Shown here piece by piece: positions 55,507 through 63,976 of a stretch of DNA of 64,000 nucleotides. Each line of letters opens with the position of its first letter. Position 1 is the first letter of the stretch. The notes beneath the pieces were generated by a model. The model was given only the letters and a program-made list of their open reading frames with translations, was not told the origin of the DNA and made no database searches. The position numbers and the translations under genes are program-made. Origin of the DNA: Bradyrhizobium diazoefficiens (GTDB lineage Bacteria > Pseudomonadota > Alphaproteobacteria > Rhizobiales > Xanthobacteraceae). The DNA lies in NCBI RefSeq assembly GCF_016616425.1, contig NZ_CP067101.1, forward strand, positions 1,054,001-1,118,000. Reading direction: 5' to 3'.

Positions 55507-55539
55507 CTCTCCCGCTTGCGGTTTCCGCAAGCGGGAGAG
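55507..55539. terminator. Perfect 15-bp hairpin after the sugar-binding protein gene
   Basis: CTCTCCCGCTTGCGG, loop TTT, CCGCAAGCGGGAGAG. No U tract; related shorter forms occur at 62774 and 57420, so this is a repeat family (H) that may end or process transcripts. It lies between the binding protein and the aldo/keto reductase gene. Confidence 0.6.
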
Positions 55540-55557
55540 ATGATTTGCCGGAAGGAT

Positions 55558-56541
55558 ATGGGAATGAAACGGTCGCAGCTCGGCTCGCTCGACGTCACCT
55601 CAATCGGTCTCGGTTCCGCTCCGCTCGGAGGATTGTTCAGCCCGGTCAGCGATGCCGATGCGGACGCGACGATCGCACGCGCATGGTCGCTCGGGCTGCG
55701 CTTCTTCGACACCGCGCCGCTCTACGGCTTTGGCCTCGCCGAACGGCGGCTCGGCGCGTTCCTGCGGCATCAGCAGCGCGAGTCCTACGTCATCTCGACC
55801 AAGGTCGGCCGCCTGCTGCGCGCACCCGATGGCGGCGCCGCCGAGGACGAGCACTACAAGGGCACGCCGCGCGAGCGGCCGGTGTTCGATTTCAGTTACG
55901 ACGGCGTGCTGCGCTCGGTCGAGGAGAGCTTAGGGAGGCTCGGGCTCGACCGCGTCGACATCCTGCTGGTGCACGATCCCGACGATCATTATGACGAGGC
56001 CGTCGCTGGTGCCTTCCGCGCGCTCCAGCGTCTGCGGAGCGAGGGCACGGTGAAGGCGATTGGTGCCGGCATGAACCAGTCGGAGATGCCGGTTCGCTTT
56101 GCCGAATCCGTGCCGGTCGACTGCTTCCTGCTCGCCGGCCGCTACACGCTGCTGGACCAAGGCGCGCTGGATGCGCTGTTTCCGGTCTGCATGGCCAAGC
56201 GCATCGGCATCCTGCTCGGTGGCATCTACAACAGCGGCATCCTGGCCAATCCGCGCACCAGCGCAAAGTTCAACTATGAGGACGCCGATCCGGCACTGGT
56301 TGCGCGGGCGCTCGAGCTCGACGCGCTCTGCCGCAAGCACGGCACCGAGCTGAAGGCGGCCGCGCTGCAGTTCTGCATGGCCCATCGGGCCGTGACGGTC
56401 GCCGTGATGGGTGCGCGCAATGCCGCTGAGGTGGCCGACAATATCGCGATGTCGCAGAAGGCGGTGCCGCAAGCCTTCTGGCAGGAGTTGCGCGCGAAGA
56501 ACCTCGTCGATGCCCGGGCGCCGCTGCCGGGCGGAGCGTGA
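55558..56541 (+). CDS. Aldo/keto reductase (aldose 1-dehydrogenase type)
   Basis: 327 residues. LGLRFFDTAPLYGFGLAERRLG contains the catalytic Asp and Tyr, ISTKVGRLL the Lys, and LLVHDPDDH the His region; GSEGT-like RSEGTVKAIGAGMN follows. The pattern is closest to D-threo-aldose 1-dehydrogenase (L-fucose/L-galactose dehydrogenase), which oxidises an aldose to its lactone with NAD(P). ATG 55558 or 55564. The stop overlaps the region just before the lactonase-like gene, suggesting a coupled pair. Confidence 0.88.
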   Translation: MGMKRSQLGSLDVTSIGLGSAPLGGLFSPVSDADADATIARAWSLGLRFFDTAPLYGFGLAERRLGAFLRHQQRESYVISTKVGRLLRAPDGGAAEDEHYKGTPRERPVFDFSYDGVLRSVEESLGRLGLDRVDILLVHDPDDHYDEAVAGAFRALQRLRSEGTVKAIGAGMNQSEMPVRFAESVPVDCFLLAGRYTLLDQGALDALFPVCMAKRIGILLGGIYNSGILANPRTSAKFNYEDADPALVARALELDALCRKHGTELKAAALQFCMAHRAVTVAVMGARNAAEVADNIAMSQKAVPQAFWQELRAKNLVDARAPLPGGA

Positions 56542-56543
56542 GT

Positions 56544-57395
56544 ATGGTCATCGACGGCCACCAGCACTTCTGGGATCCGGCGCGTGCCGACTATCCCTGG
56601 ATGGACGCGCCTGAGCTGACGCCGATTCGCCGCGCCTTCGGTCCGGCCGACCTCGCGCCGCTCTTGAAAGCGAACGGCATCGACGCCAGCATCGTGGTGC
56701 AATGCCGCTCCTCCCTCGAGGAGACCGAGGAATTCCTGCGCATCGCACATGCCACGCCGTCGGTGATTGGCGTCGTCGGCTGGGCCGACCTGACGGACGG
56801 CGCGCTGGGCGACACGCTGGATCGGTTACGCGCCTCGCCGGGCGGCGGCAAGCTCGTCGGCATCCGCCATCAGGTGCATGATGAGACAGATCCGGACTGG
56901 CTGCTTCGCGAGGACGTCCAGCGCGGCCTCACCGCATTGTTTGCGCATGATCTCGCCTACGATTTCCTCGTCCGCACCCGCGAGCTGCCCGCCGCTATCG
57001 CAACCGCGCAGGCCTTCCCGCACGCGCGCTTCGTGCTCGACCACGCCGCCAAGCCGCCGATCGCCGATGGCGGAAGCTCTGAATGGGCCGATCGCATCAA
57101 AGCGCTCGGGACTTGCGGCAATGTCTGGTGCAAGATCTCCGGGTTGGCGACGGAAGCGGCCTGGAATGACTGGGATGCGGAGCGGCTCTTTCCGTTCGTC
57201 GCGCATGCCGCAAAATGTTTTGGCGAGGACAGGCTGATCTTCGGCTCGGACTGGCCCGTGTGCCTGCTTGCAGGGAGCTATGGCAAGATCAAGACCGCGC
57301 TGGAAGCCTGCCTGGCAAGGCTTGGCCCGCAGGTGCGGGACAAGGCCTTCGGCGTGAATGCGACGCGGGCGTATCGGTTGGCTGTCGCAGCTTAG
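56544..57395 (+). CDS. Amidohydrolase-family lactonase-like protein
   Basis: 283 residues. The metal-binding IDGHQHFWDP (HxH) at the N terminus, FVLDHAAKPPIADG, WCKISGLATEA and LIFGSDWPVCLLAGSY are the motifs of the L-fuconolactonase / 2-pyrone-4,6-dicarboxylate lactonase group. Next to an aldose dehydrogenase, hydrolysis of the sugar lactone is the natural reading. ATG 56544 has GGAG seven bases before; a GTG six bases earlier overlaps the reductase stop. Confidence 0.88.
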   Translation: MVIDGHQHFWDPARADYPWMDAPELTPIRRAFGPADLAPLLKANGIDASIVVQCRSSLEETEEFLRIAHATPSVIGVVGWADLTDGALGDTLDRLRASPGGGKLVGIRHQVHDETDPDWLLREDVQRGLTALFAHDLAYDFLVRTRELPAAIATAQAFPHARFVLDHAAKPPIADGGSSEWADRIKALGTCGNVWCKISGLATEAAWNDWDAERLFPFVAHAAKCFGEDRLIFGSDWPVCLLAGSYGKIKTALEACLARLGPQVRDKAFGVNATRAYRLAVAA

Positions 57396-57419
57396 CGCGA
57401 AGCACCAGCCTCCTTCCTG

Positions 57420-57443
57420 CCTCTCCTGGGCGAGCAGGAGAGG
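57420..57443. terminator. Hairpin between the convergent lactonase and Liv-type binding protein genes
   Basis: CCTCTCCTG, loop GGCGAG, CAGGAGAGG: 9-bp perfect stem in the 78-base gap between two convergent stops. It fits a bidirectional 3-prime end signal; related in sequence to the hairpins at 55507 and 62774. Confidence 0.55.
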
Positions 57444-57473
57444 GGAAGCAGCCGCCGGGCTCGCGCTCCAGGC

Positions 57474-58703
57474 CTACTCCGACATCGGCTTGTCGGAGAT
57501 GTCCCAGTCCTTGCCGGTGAAGGTGGAGATGAAGAGCGTCTTCATCGGCGTGTAGTCCTCGGGCGTGTAGCTGTAGGTGACGCCATTGAGGAAGTAGGGC
57601 GAGTGGAAGCCGTTGAGGTTCGACGCCTGCTTCAGCACGTTGGCGCGGGTGAGATCGTCGCCGCAGCGGCGCAGGATCTCGCCCATGGTCACGGCCTGAC
57701 CGTAGCCGGCGAAGGCGATGGTGTTGTCGGGGTCGATCGCCGGCGTGTACTTCTTGCGCAGCTCCTCGAACGCCATCACGTCGGGGTCCTTCTCCCATTT
57801 CGGCAGACCGACCTCCTTGTTGTAGCGAATGGCGACGATGCCGGTGGCATTCTCGAGACCCGCGGCATTGAGGATCGAGCGGCCGGTCGAGCCGGCCGAC
57901 AGAAGCTGCAGCGGCTTCCAGCCGAGCTCGGCCACCTTACGGATCGATTGCGACGACGCCTTGCCGGTGGAGATGTTGTAGAAGACGTCGGCGCCCGATT
58001 TCGAGAGGTTGATGAGCTGGGAATCGACCGTAGGGTCGGTGAGATCGTAGGTCTGCTCCATGATCACCTTCGCGGTGCCGCCGGCATCGGCCAGCACCTT
58101 CTTGAAGGGACCGAGGAAGTCGCGGCCGAAATCGTCGTTCTGGTAGAGGATGCCGACCTTGGCGTTCGGCTTCACGCTGACGACGTGGCGGGCCAGGATG
58201 CGCGCCTCGGTCGGATAGAGCGGCAGGCCCGCCATCGTCCATTTGAACTCCTTCGGATTGTTCCACTTCGAGGCGCCGGTGTTGAGCAGCAGCTGCGGCA
58301 CGCCCTTGGAGTTCAGGTATTTGTGCACGGCGGTCTGCGGCGCGGTGCCGAGCGAGCCGTACAGCGCGAGCACTTCCTCCTGCTCGACCAGGCGCCGCGT
58401 CGCCTCGACGCATTTCGGCGCGCTATAGGCATCGTCCATCGTGAGAAACTTGATCTTGCGTCCGTTGATGCCGCCCTTCTCGTTCAGCATCTGGAAATAG
58501 GCTTCGCCGATGCGCCCGAGCACGCCGTAGAGCGAGCCTGGGCCGGAATGCGGCACGGTCTGCCCGATCTTGATCTCGGTGTCGCTGACGCCAGCATCGT
58601 ATTTCTTCTCTGCGGCCCAGACATAAGGCGCGGGCAAGGTGGATGCGGCGATGGTGGCGAGCGCAGCGGCGCTGAAATCGCGCCGCGATGGATTGTTCGT
58701 CAT
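57474..58703 (-). CDS. Branched-chain amino acid-type ABC substrate-binding protein
   Basis: 409 residues, starting at ATG 58703. The N terminus SRRDFSAAALATIAASTLPAPYVWA has the twin-arginine form of a Tat signal. The mature part is a Leu/Ile/Val-type binding protein: IKIGQTVPHSGPGSLYGVLGRIGEAYFQMLNEKGGINGRKIKFLTMDD, then EQEEVLALYGSLGTAPQTAV. No permease or ATPase genes lie beside it; the nearest set is livHMGF at the other end of the window. Ligand unknown. Confidence 0.9.
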   Translation of the reverse strand: MTNNPSRRDFSAAALATIAASTLPAPYVWAAEKKYDAGVSDTEIKIGQTVPHSGPGSLYGVLGRIGEAYFQMLNEKGGINGRKIKFLTMDDAYSAPKCVEATRRLVEQEEVLALYGSLGTAPQTAVHKYLNSKGVPQLLLNTGASKWNNPKEFKWTMAGLPLYPTEARILARHVVSVKPNAKVGILYQNDDFGRDFLGPFKKVLADAGGTAKVIMEQTYDLTDPTVDSQLINLSKSGADVFYNISTGKASSQSIRKVAELGWKPLQLLSAGSTGRSILNAAGLENATGIVAIRYNKEVGLPKWEKDPDVMAFEELRKKYTPAIDPDNTIAFAGYGQAVTMGEILRRCGDDLTRANVLKQASNLNGFHSPYFLNGVTYSYTPEDYTPMKTLFISTFTGKDWDISDKPMSE

Positions 58704-58818
58704 TATTTGTTTCTCCCTGGTGTGCGCATTGTGCTGGGAACGCAGCACGGCTCGCAAGTGGGAAGTCTCGGCTTTGCGACGCAATGACGCTGAAATCGCT
58801 GGCAGTCAGCGCCTAGAC

Positions 58819-59745
58819 TCAAGTTTTCTCGGCGACGACGACGAGGCCACGCACCGGCTCGTTGTTCTCGATGCGCGGCGAGGCCGGCTCCAGCGTCAGA
58901 AGCTTGAGAGCGGCCTTCGCAATGGCGCCACGCACATATTCCGCGGCATGGGCATAGCGCAGGCCTTCGCCCAGAACGATGCCGCGGCCGTCGTGCGTCT
59001 CCAGCGTGAAGGCGAGCACGCCACCGGGCGCCAGCACGCGCCTGGCTTCGTTCAGCACCGGCGCGAGATCGGAGAGATAGACGAAGGCATCCGCGGCGAC
59101 GACGAGGTTCGCGCTCGCATCGTCCTTGCCGCGCAGGCCGTCGATCATGTCGGCGACTTCGAGCTCGGCATAGAGATTGGTGGCGCGCGCCTCCTTGATC
59201 ATGCCGGGCGACAGATCGATGCCGACGAACTGATCGACCTGTCTTGCGAAGGCGCTCGCCGCAAGCCCGGTGCCGCAACCAAGATCGATGGCGCGCTTGA
59301 ACAGGGCGGGCTTCTTCGCCGCGCCGCGGGCGGCGAGCACGGCCTTGAAGATCAAGGCCGGCGCGCGATAGTCGAGATCGTTGATCAGCGTGTGCTCGAA
59401 GCGCGGCGCGTATTGGTCGAACAGGGCCTGCACGTAGGCCTTGGGCATTTCCGACAATTGCTCGTCGCCAAGGCGTATCAGATGCAGGTGAGCGCCATGC
59501 TGATCATCGGGATCGGATCGGCGCGCTTCGCGAAAGGCGGCAATTGCCTTGACCCGCTCGCCGAGCTGCTGGCGGATCTCGCCAAGCGTGAACCAGGCCG
59601 AAGTAAAATTCGGTGCGAGCTCGAGCGCCTGCTCCAGGACATCGGCGGCGGCGGGCAGATCGCCCTTGAGCTGAAGGTCGCGTGCGAACTCGAAGCGGCG
59701 GTCGGCCATGAGATCGCCGGAGGACTGGAACAGGCGCAGGGGCAT
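58819..59745 (-). CDS. SAM-dependent methyltransferase with N-terminal TPR-like repeats
   Basis: 308 residues. Two tetratricopeptide-like helices pairs (FARDLQLKGDLPAAADVLEQALELAPNFTSAWFTLGEIRQQLG) lead into a class I methyltransferase: AIDLGCGTGLAASAFA (motif I), VGIDLSPGMIKEARA, and LVVAADAFVYLSDLAPVLNEARRVLAPGGVLAFTLE. The TPR-methyltransferase fusion suggests a protein or large substrate. ATG 59709 is an alternative start. It is divergent from the exonuclease gene with 62 bases between. Confidence 0.86.
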   Translation of the reverse strand: MPLRLFQSSGDLMADRRFEFARDLQLKGDLPAAADVLEQALELAPNFTSAWFTLGEIRQQLGERVKAIAAFREARRSDPDDQHGAHLHLIRLGDEQLSEMPKAYVQALFDQYAPRFEHTLINDLDYRAPALIFKAVLAARGAAKKPALFKRAIDLGCGTGLAASAFARQVDQFVGIDLSPGMIKEARATNLYAELEVADMIDGLRGKDDASANLVVAADAFVYLSDLAPVLNEARRVLAPGGVLAFTLETHDGRGIVLGEGLRYAHAAEYVRGAIAKAALKLLTLEPASPRIENNEPVRGLVVVAEKT

Positions 59746-59807
59746 TGGGAACCGGAGCGAAGCGGTGATGACTCGAAGAGGCGAGGACGCAACCCTATAT
59801 AGCAGGC

Positions 59808-60845
59808 ATGCGCCCCCAAGACATCCTGCTGCCAGTTGCTGCCGGCCTGTGCTGCAAGCCCGGCGGCTTCCATATCGACCCTGTCCATCCGGTCGAGCGG
59901 GCCGTGATCACCCACGGCCATTCCGACCATGCCCGCGCCGGCCATGGCGCGGTGCTGGCGACGCAGGAAACGCTGGACATGATGCGGCTGCGCTATGGCG
60001 AGAACTTTGCCGGATCGACGCAGGCGATCCGCTATGGCGAGGAGATCCGACTCGGCGAGGTCACCGTCAAATTTCATCCGGCCGGTCATGTGCTGGGCTC
60101 GGCACAGATCGCAGTGACGTGCAACGACACCTGTATTGTCGCTTCCGGCGACTACAAGGACGCGCCCGACCCGACCTGCACGCCATTCGAGCTGATACCT
60201 TGCGATGTCTTCATCACTGAGGCGACGTTCGGGCTGCCGGTATTCCGGCATGGCGATGCCGCCGACGAGGTCAAGAAGCTGCTTTCGTCCGTCGCGCTGT
60301 TTCCCGAGCGCGCGCATCTCGTCGGTGCCTATTCGCTCGGCAAGGCGCAGCGGGTGATCGCGCTGCTGCGGCAGGCGGGGTATGACGCGCCGATCTACCT
60401 GCATGGGGCGATGGAGACGATCACGCATTACTACCAGAGCCGCGGGATCGAACTCGGCGAGCTCAGGCCGGTGAAGGGCGTGAAAAAGGCGGCGCTTGCC
60501 GGCACCATCACGCTGGCGCCGCCCTCGGCGACATCAGATCTCTGGACGCGGCGCTTTCCCGATCCGGTCACTGCGTTCGCCTCGGGCTGGATGCGCGTGC
60601 GGGCTCGTGCGCGCCAGCGCGGCGTCGAATTGCCGCTGGTGATCTCCGACCACGCCGATTGGGACGGCCTCACCGCAACCATCAGCGCGACCGGCGCCGG
60701 CGAGGTCTGGGTCACGCATGGCCAGGAAGATGCGCTGGTGCATTGGTGCCAAACCAAAGGCCTGCGCGCACGGCCGCTCGATCTCGTCGGCTATGGCGAC
60801 GAGGAGGAGAGCCAGGCGCTGCCCACGGATGAGGCCGAAGCATGA
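59808..60845 (+). CDS. Ligase-associated DNA exonuclease (beta-CASP/MBL type)
   Basis: 345 residues. The metal site HGHSDHARAGHG (HxHxDH) is at residues about 40-51, FHPAGHVLGSAQI follows, and ISDHADWDGLTATISATGAGEVWVTHG ends the MBL/beta-CASP core. Proteins of this kind are encoded next to ATP-dependent ligases in many proteobacteria and are thought to trim DNA ends in repair. Its stop overlaps the ligase ATG by four bases, a coupled pair. Confidence 0.9.
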   Translation: MRPQDILLPVAAGLCCKPGGFHIDPVHPVERAVITHGHSDHARAGHGAVLATQETLDMMRLRYGENFAGSTQAIRYGEEIRLGEVTVKFHPAGHVLGSAQIAVTCNDTCIVASGDYKDAPDPTCTPFELIPCDVFITEATFGLPVFRHGDAADEVKKLLSSVALFPERAHLVGAYSLGKAQRVIALLRQAGYDAPIYLHGAMETITHYYQSRGIELGELRPVKGVKKAALAGTITLAPPSATSDLWTRRFPDPVTAFASGWMRVRARARQRGVELPLVISDHADWDGLTATISATGAGEVWVTHGQEDALVHWCQTKGLRARPLDLVGYGDEEESQALPTDEAEA

Positions 60846-62725
60846 ACCGCTTCGCCGAACTTCTGGACCGCCTCGCTTACGAGCCCGGCCGTAACAACAA
60901 GCTGCGGCTGATCACCGGCTATTTCCGCGAGGTCGGCGATCCCGACCGCGGCTACGCGCTGGCCGCGCTCACCGGCGCGCTGAGCTTCAAGCATGCCAAG
61001 CCGGCGCTGATCCGCGACCTGATCGCAGCGCGAACCGATTCCGTGCTGTTCGGGCTGAGTTACGATTATGTCGGCGATCTCTCGGAGACGGTGGCGCTGA
61101 TGTGGCCGAAGCGCGGGGTAACTCGCGAGGAGTCTTTTCCGGGCCACCCCTCTCCCCCGCCCTCCCCCACAAGGGGGGAGGGAGCGCAGCGGAGTACTGC
61201 GCAATCACCTGATGCTTCAGTAACTATCGAAAAGCAGTCCAAGGGTGAGGGACACACGAGCCTCACCATTCCCTCCCCCCTTGTGGGGGAGGGGCAGGGA
61301 GGGGGGTACCGCGGGCGAGATGCCAATGTGTCCTCTCACCCAAGCAACCACAACAACCCGCCACCTCCCACGCTCACCGAAGTCGTCACCACGCTGCGCA
61401 CGCTCGGCAAGACCGAACTGCCGAAACAGCTCGAGCGCTGGCTCGACGAACTTGATGAGACCGGCCGCTGGGCGCTGCTGAAGCTCGTCACCGGCGCGCT
61501 TCGCATCGGCATCTCCGCGCGCCTTGCCAAGACCGCGGCAGCGGCACTCGGCGACAAGGATCCGCATGAGGTCGAGCTGATCTGGCCGGGGCTCGCGCCG
61601 CCCTATCTCGACCTGTTCGCCTGGCTGGAAGGCCGCGGCGAAAAGCCGGTCAACCGCGATCCGGCACCGTTCCGGCCCGTGATGCTGGCGCATGCGATCG
61701 AGGAGATGGATTTTGCTGCCCTCGATCCCGCCGACTACATCGCCGAATGGAAATGGGACGGCATCCGGGTGCAGGCGGTGGCGGGCCGCGACGATCGCGG
61801 GCACATCACGGCGCGGCTCTATTCGCGCACCGGCGAGGATATCACGGGAAGCTTTCCGGACCTCGTGCCGTCGCTGCGACTGCCGGGTGCGATCGACGGC
61901 GAGCTTCTGATCCTGCGGGAGGGCCGCGTCCAGAGCTTCAACGTGCTGCAGCAGCGGCTCAATCGCAAGGCCGTCTCGCCGAAGCTGACCAAGGAGTTTC
62001 CCATACATCTGCGCGCCTACGATTTGCTCGGCGACGACGAGAACGATTTGCGCGAGCTGCCGTTCGCAGAGCGCCGTGAGCGGCTGGAGACCTTCATCGG
62101 GAAGCTCGGCGATCCCCGCATCGATCTGTCGCCCACAATCTCCTTCGCAAGCTGGGAGGCGCTGACCGCCGCGCGCGCCGATCCCGCCAGTGCGGGAGCC
62201 GGCGAAGATGCGGACGCCGTCGAGGGCGTGATGCTGAAGCGGCGCGATGCGCCCTATTTGCCGGGACGCCCGAAGGGCCAGTGGTGGAAGTGGAAGCGCG
62301 ACCCGCACATCATCGATGCCGTGCTGATGTATGCGCAGCGCGGTCACGGCAAGCGCTCGTCCTATTATTCCGACTACACCTTCGGCGTCTGGACCGAAGG
62401 CGCGGCTGGCGACGAACTCGTGCCGGTCGGTAAGGCCTATTTCGGCTTCACCGACGAGGAACTGCTCCAGATCGACCGCTTCGTCCGCCGCAACACGACG
62501 GAGAAATTCGGCCCGGTTCGCCATGTCGTGCACGAGCAGGAGAAGGGGCTGGTGCTGGAGGTGGCGTTCGAGGGCCTGCAGCGCTCGCCGCGCCATAAAT
62601 CCGGCGTCGCCATGCGCTTTCCCCGCATCAGCCGCCTGCGCTGGGACAAGCCGCCGCGGGAGGCGGATAGACTGGAAACGCTGGAGAAGATGTTGAAGGT
62701 GGAGACGGCGGAGATTGAGGTTTAA
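60842..62725 (+). CDS. ATP-dependent DNA ligase with an in-frame repeat-derived insert
   Basis: 627 residues, roughly 70 longer than I would expect for the family. The N-terminal domain (residues 1-95) and TLTEVVTTLRTLGKTELPKQLERWLDELDE are interrupted by about 70 residues of Pro/Ser/Gly-rich sequence coded by a palindromic repeat (see 61147). The catalytic core has KWDGIRVQAV with the AMP-accepting Lys, GAIDGELLIL, FPIHLRAYDLLGDD and the C-terminal KRDPHIIDAVLMYAQRGHG. It seals nicks or double-strand breaks using ATP. Overlaps the exonuclease gene. Confidence 0.9.
   Translation: MNRFAELLDRLAYEPGRNNKLRLITGYFREVGDPDRGYALAALTGALSFKHAKPALIRDLIAARTDSVLFGLSYDYVGDLSETVALMWPKRGVTREESFPGHPSPPPSPTRGEGAQRSTAQSPDASVTIEKQSKGEGHTSLTIPSPLVGEGQGGGYRGRDANVSSHPSNHNNPPPPTLTEVVTTLRTLGKTELPKQLERWLDELDETGRWALLKLVTGALRIGISARLAKTAAAALGDKDPHEVELIWPGLAPPYLDLFAWLEGRGEKPVNRDPAPFRPVMLAHAIEEMDFAALDPADYIAEWKWDGIRVQAVAGRDDRGHITARLYSRTGEDITGSFPDLVPSLRLPGAIDGELLILREGRVQSFNVLQQRLNRKAVSPKLTKEFPIHLRAYDLLGDDENDLRELPFAERRERLETFIGKLGDPRIDLSPTISFASWEALTAARADPASAGAGEDADAVEGVMLKRRDAPYLPGRPKGQWWKWKRDPHIIDAVLMYAQRGHGKRSSYYSDYTFGVWTEGAAGDELVPVGKAYFGFTDEELLQIDRFVRRNTTEKFGPVRHVVHEQEKGLVLEVAFEGLQRSPRHKSGVAMRFPRISRLRWDKPPREADRLETLEKMLKVETAEIEV
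61147..61306. mobile_element. 160-bp palindromic element inserted in-frame in the DNA ligase gene
   Basis: Left arm 61147-61174 and right arm 61279-61306 are 28-base imperfect inverted repeats (24 of 28 match); the inner 15, CCCTCCCCCACAAGG, are perfect. A second pair (GGGGAGGGA/CCCTCCCC) lies just inside. The unit adds about 53 codons without breaking the frame. Its arms resemble the intergenic family H hairpins. Confidence 0.75.
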
Positions 62726-62773
62726 GGCGTGCCGTGATGAGCTTCGATTGTCGTCCCGATGCAAGTGCGCTCC

Positions 62774-62793
62774 CTCTCCCGCAAGCGGGAGAG
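62774..62793. repeat. Short family H hairpin
   Basis: CTCTCCCGC, loop AA, GCGGGAGAG, 50 bases after the ligase stop. Same core as 55507 without its inner bases. Possible transcript end for the exonuclease-ligase pair. Confidence 0.55.
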
Positions 62794-62916
62794 AGGTTAC
62801 AGCCAGCCCGGGGTGCCGAATTAAACTCCCGTAACCCGATTGACGCTCCGTTGCGGGTTCCCCATGTGCCTCGCCGTGCCTATAATGCGGCCGCATCCGC
62901 CTTCAGGAGATTTGCG

Positions 62917-63222
62917 ATGGTCCAAGACGTCAGAGATTTGCCGGCCGGCCACAGCGATGGCCTGAACCGCTTTCTCGGCGGCTCGCCGCTGGCAGTCGCG
63001 TTCCGCCTGATCCTGCTCTCGATTCTGGTCGGCGTCGTGCTGGCCGCGATCGGCTTCGATCCCTGGAATATCATCACCAGCATTCGCCTCTTGTTCCAGC
63101 GTCTCTGGGATCTCGGCTTCGACGCCGTGAACTGGCTGTGGCGCTACTTCCTGCTCGGCGCGGTTATCGTGGTCCCGATCTGGCTGCTCTCGCGTGTCTT
63201 CGGCGCGCCGCGCGGCCGCTGA
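62917..63222 (+). CDS. Small two-helix membrane protein (DUF6460-like)
   Basis: 101 residues with two membrane segments (AFRLILLSILVGVVLAAIGFDPWNI and FLLGAVIVVPIWLLSRVFG) and a central amphipathic part. The pattern RFLGGSPLAVAFRLILLSILVGVVL ... GFDPWNI is like the alphaproteobacterial DUF6460 group, function unknown. ATG 62917 has AGGAGA seven bases before; earlier codons in frame fall in repeat sequence. The following gene starts 20 bases after. Confidence 0.78.
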   Translation: MVQDVRDLPAGHSDGLNRFLGGSPLAVAFRLILLSILVGVVLAAIGFDPWNIITSIRLLFQRLWDLGFDAVNWLWRYFLLGAVIVVPIWLLSRVFGAPRGR

Positions 63223-63241
63223 GATTTTGGACTTGCTGCCG

Positions 63242-63976
63242 ATGCAATTGCGCTTTGTCGGCTGCGGCGATGCCTTCGGCTCCGGCGGCCGGCTCAATAC
63301 CTGCTTTCATGTCTCGGGGCGCGAGGCCAACTTCCTGATCGATTGCGGCGCGTCGGCCCTGCCGGCGCTGAAGCGGCTCGAGATCGATCGCAACGAGATC
63401 GACCTCATCCTGATCACGCATTTCCACGGCGACCATTTTGCCGGGCTGCCGTTCCTCCTGCTCGATGCGCAATTCTCGCGGCGGACGCGGCCGCTCACGA
63501 TCGCCGGCCCGCAAGGCATCGAGACGCGGCTGCGAGAGGTGATGGAGGCTCTGTTCGAGCATTCCTCGAAGACAAAGCAGCGCTTCGAGCTCTCCGTTGT
63601 CGAGCTCGCGCCCGAGCAAAGCCAAAGCTTCGGCGCAGTGACGGTGACGCCCTATCCGATCGTGCACGGCGAATCCGGCGGCCCCTTCCTCGCCTACCGC
63701 GTCGAGGCCGAAGGCCGGACGCTTGCCTACAGCGCCGATACGGAATGGACGGAGACGCTCATTCCGCTGGCGCGTGGCGCGGACCTTTTCATTGCCGAGG
63801 CCTATACGTACGAGAAGGCGGTCAAGAACCATCTCAGCCTGAAAACCCTGGAACAGCAACTGCCGGCGATCGGCGCCAAGCGGCTCGTCCTCACCCATAT
63901 GAGTGACGACATGCTGTCGCGCCTCGAGACTCTGCCCTACATGGCGGCCGAGGACGGCATGGTCGTCGTGTTCTGA
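63242..63976 (+). CDS. MBL-fold metallo-hydrolase (RNase Z-like)
   Basis: 244 residues from ATG 63242 (frame open to 63194). LRFVGCGDAFGSGGRLNTCFHVSG starts the fold; ITHFHGDHFAGLPFLLLD is the HxHxDH metal site, YPIVHGESGGPFLAYRV gives a further His and YSADTEWTETLIPLARGADLFIAEAYTYEK the Asp; LVLTHMSDDML the last His. The N-terminal pattern is RNase Z/AtsA-like, but the exosite of true RNase Z is absent, so a different phosphodiester or lactone substrate is likely. Confidence 0.87.
   Translation: MQLRFVGCGDAFGSGGRLNTCFHVSGREANFLIDCGASALPALKRLEIDRNEIDLILITHFHGDHFAGLPFLLLDAQFSRRTRPLTIAGPQGIETRLREVMEALFEHSSKTKQRFELSVVELAPEQSQSFGAVTVTPYPIVHGESGGPFLAYRVEAEGRTLAYSADTEWTETLIPLARGADLFIAEAYTYEKAVKNHLSLKTLEQQLPAIGAKRLVLTHMSDDMLSRLETLPYMAAEDGMVVVF

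Noticed and set aside
60842..62725. Frameshift or assembly error as the reason for the extra ligase residues
   Set aside because: The frame is continuous and both flanks are in the correct register, and the insert has its own inverted arms; insertion is the simpler reading.
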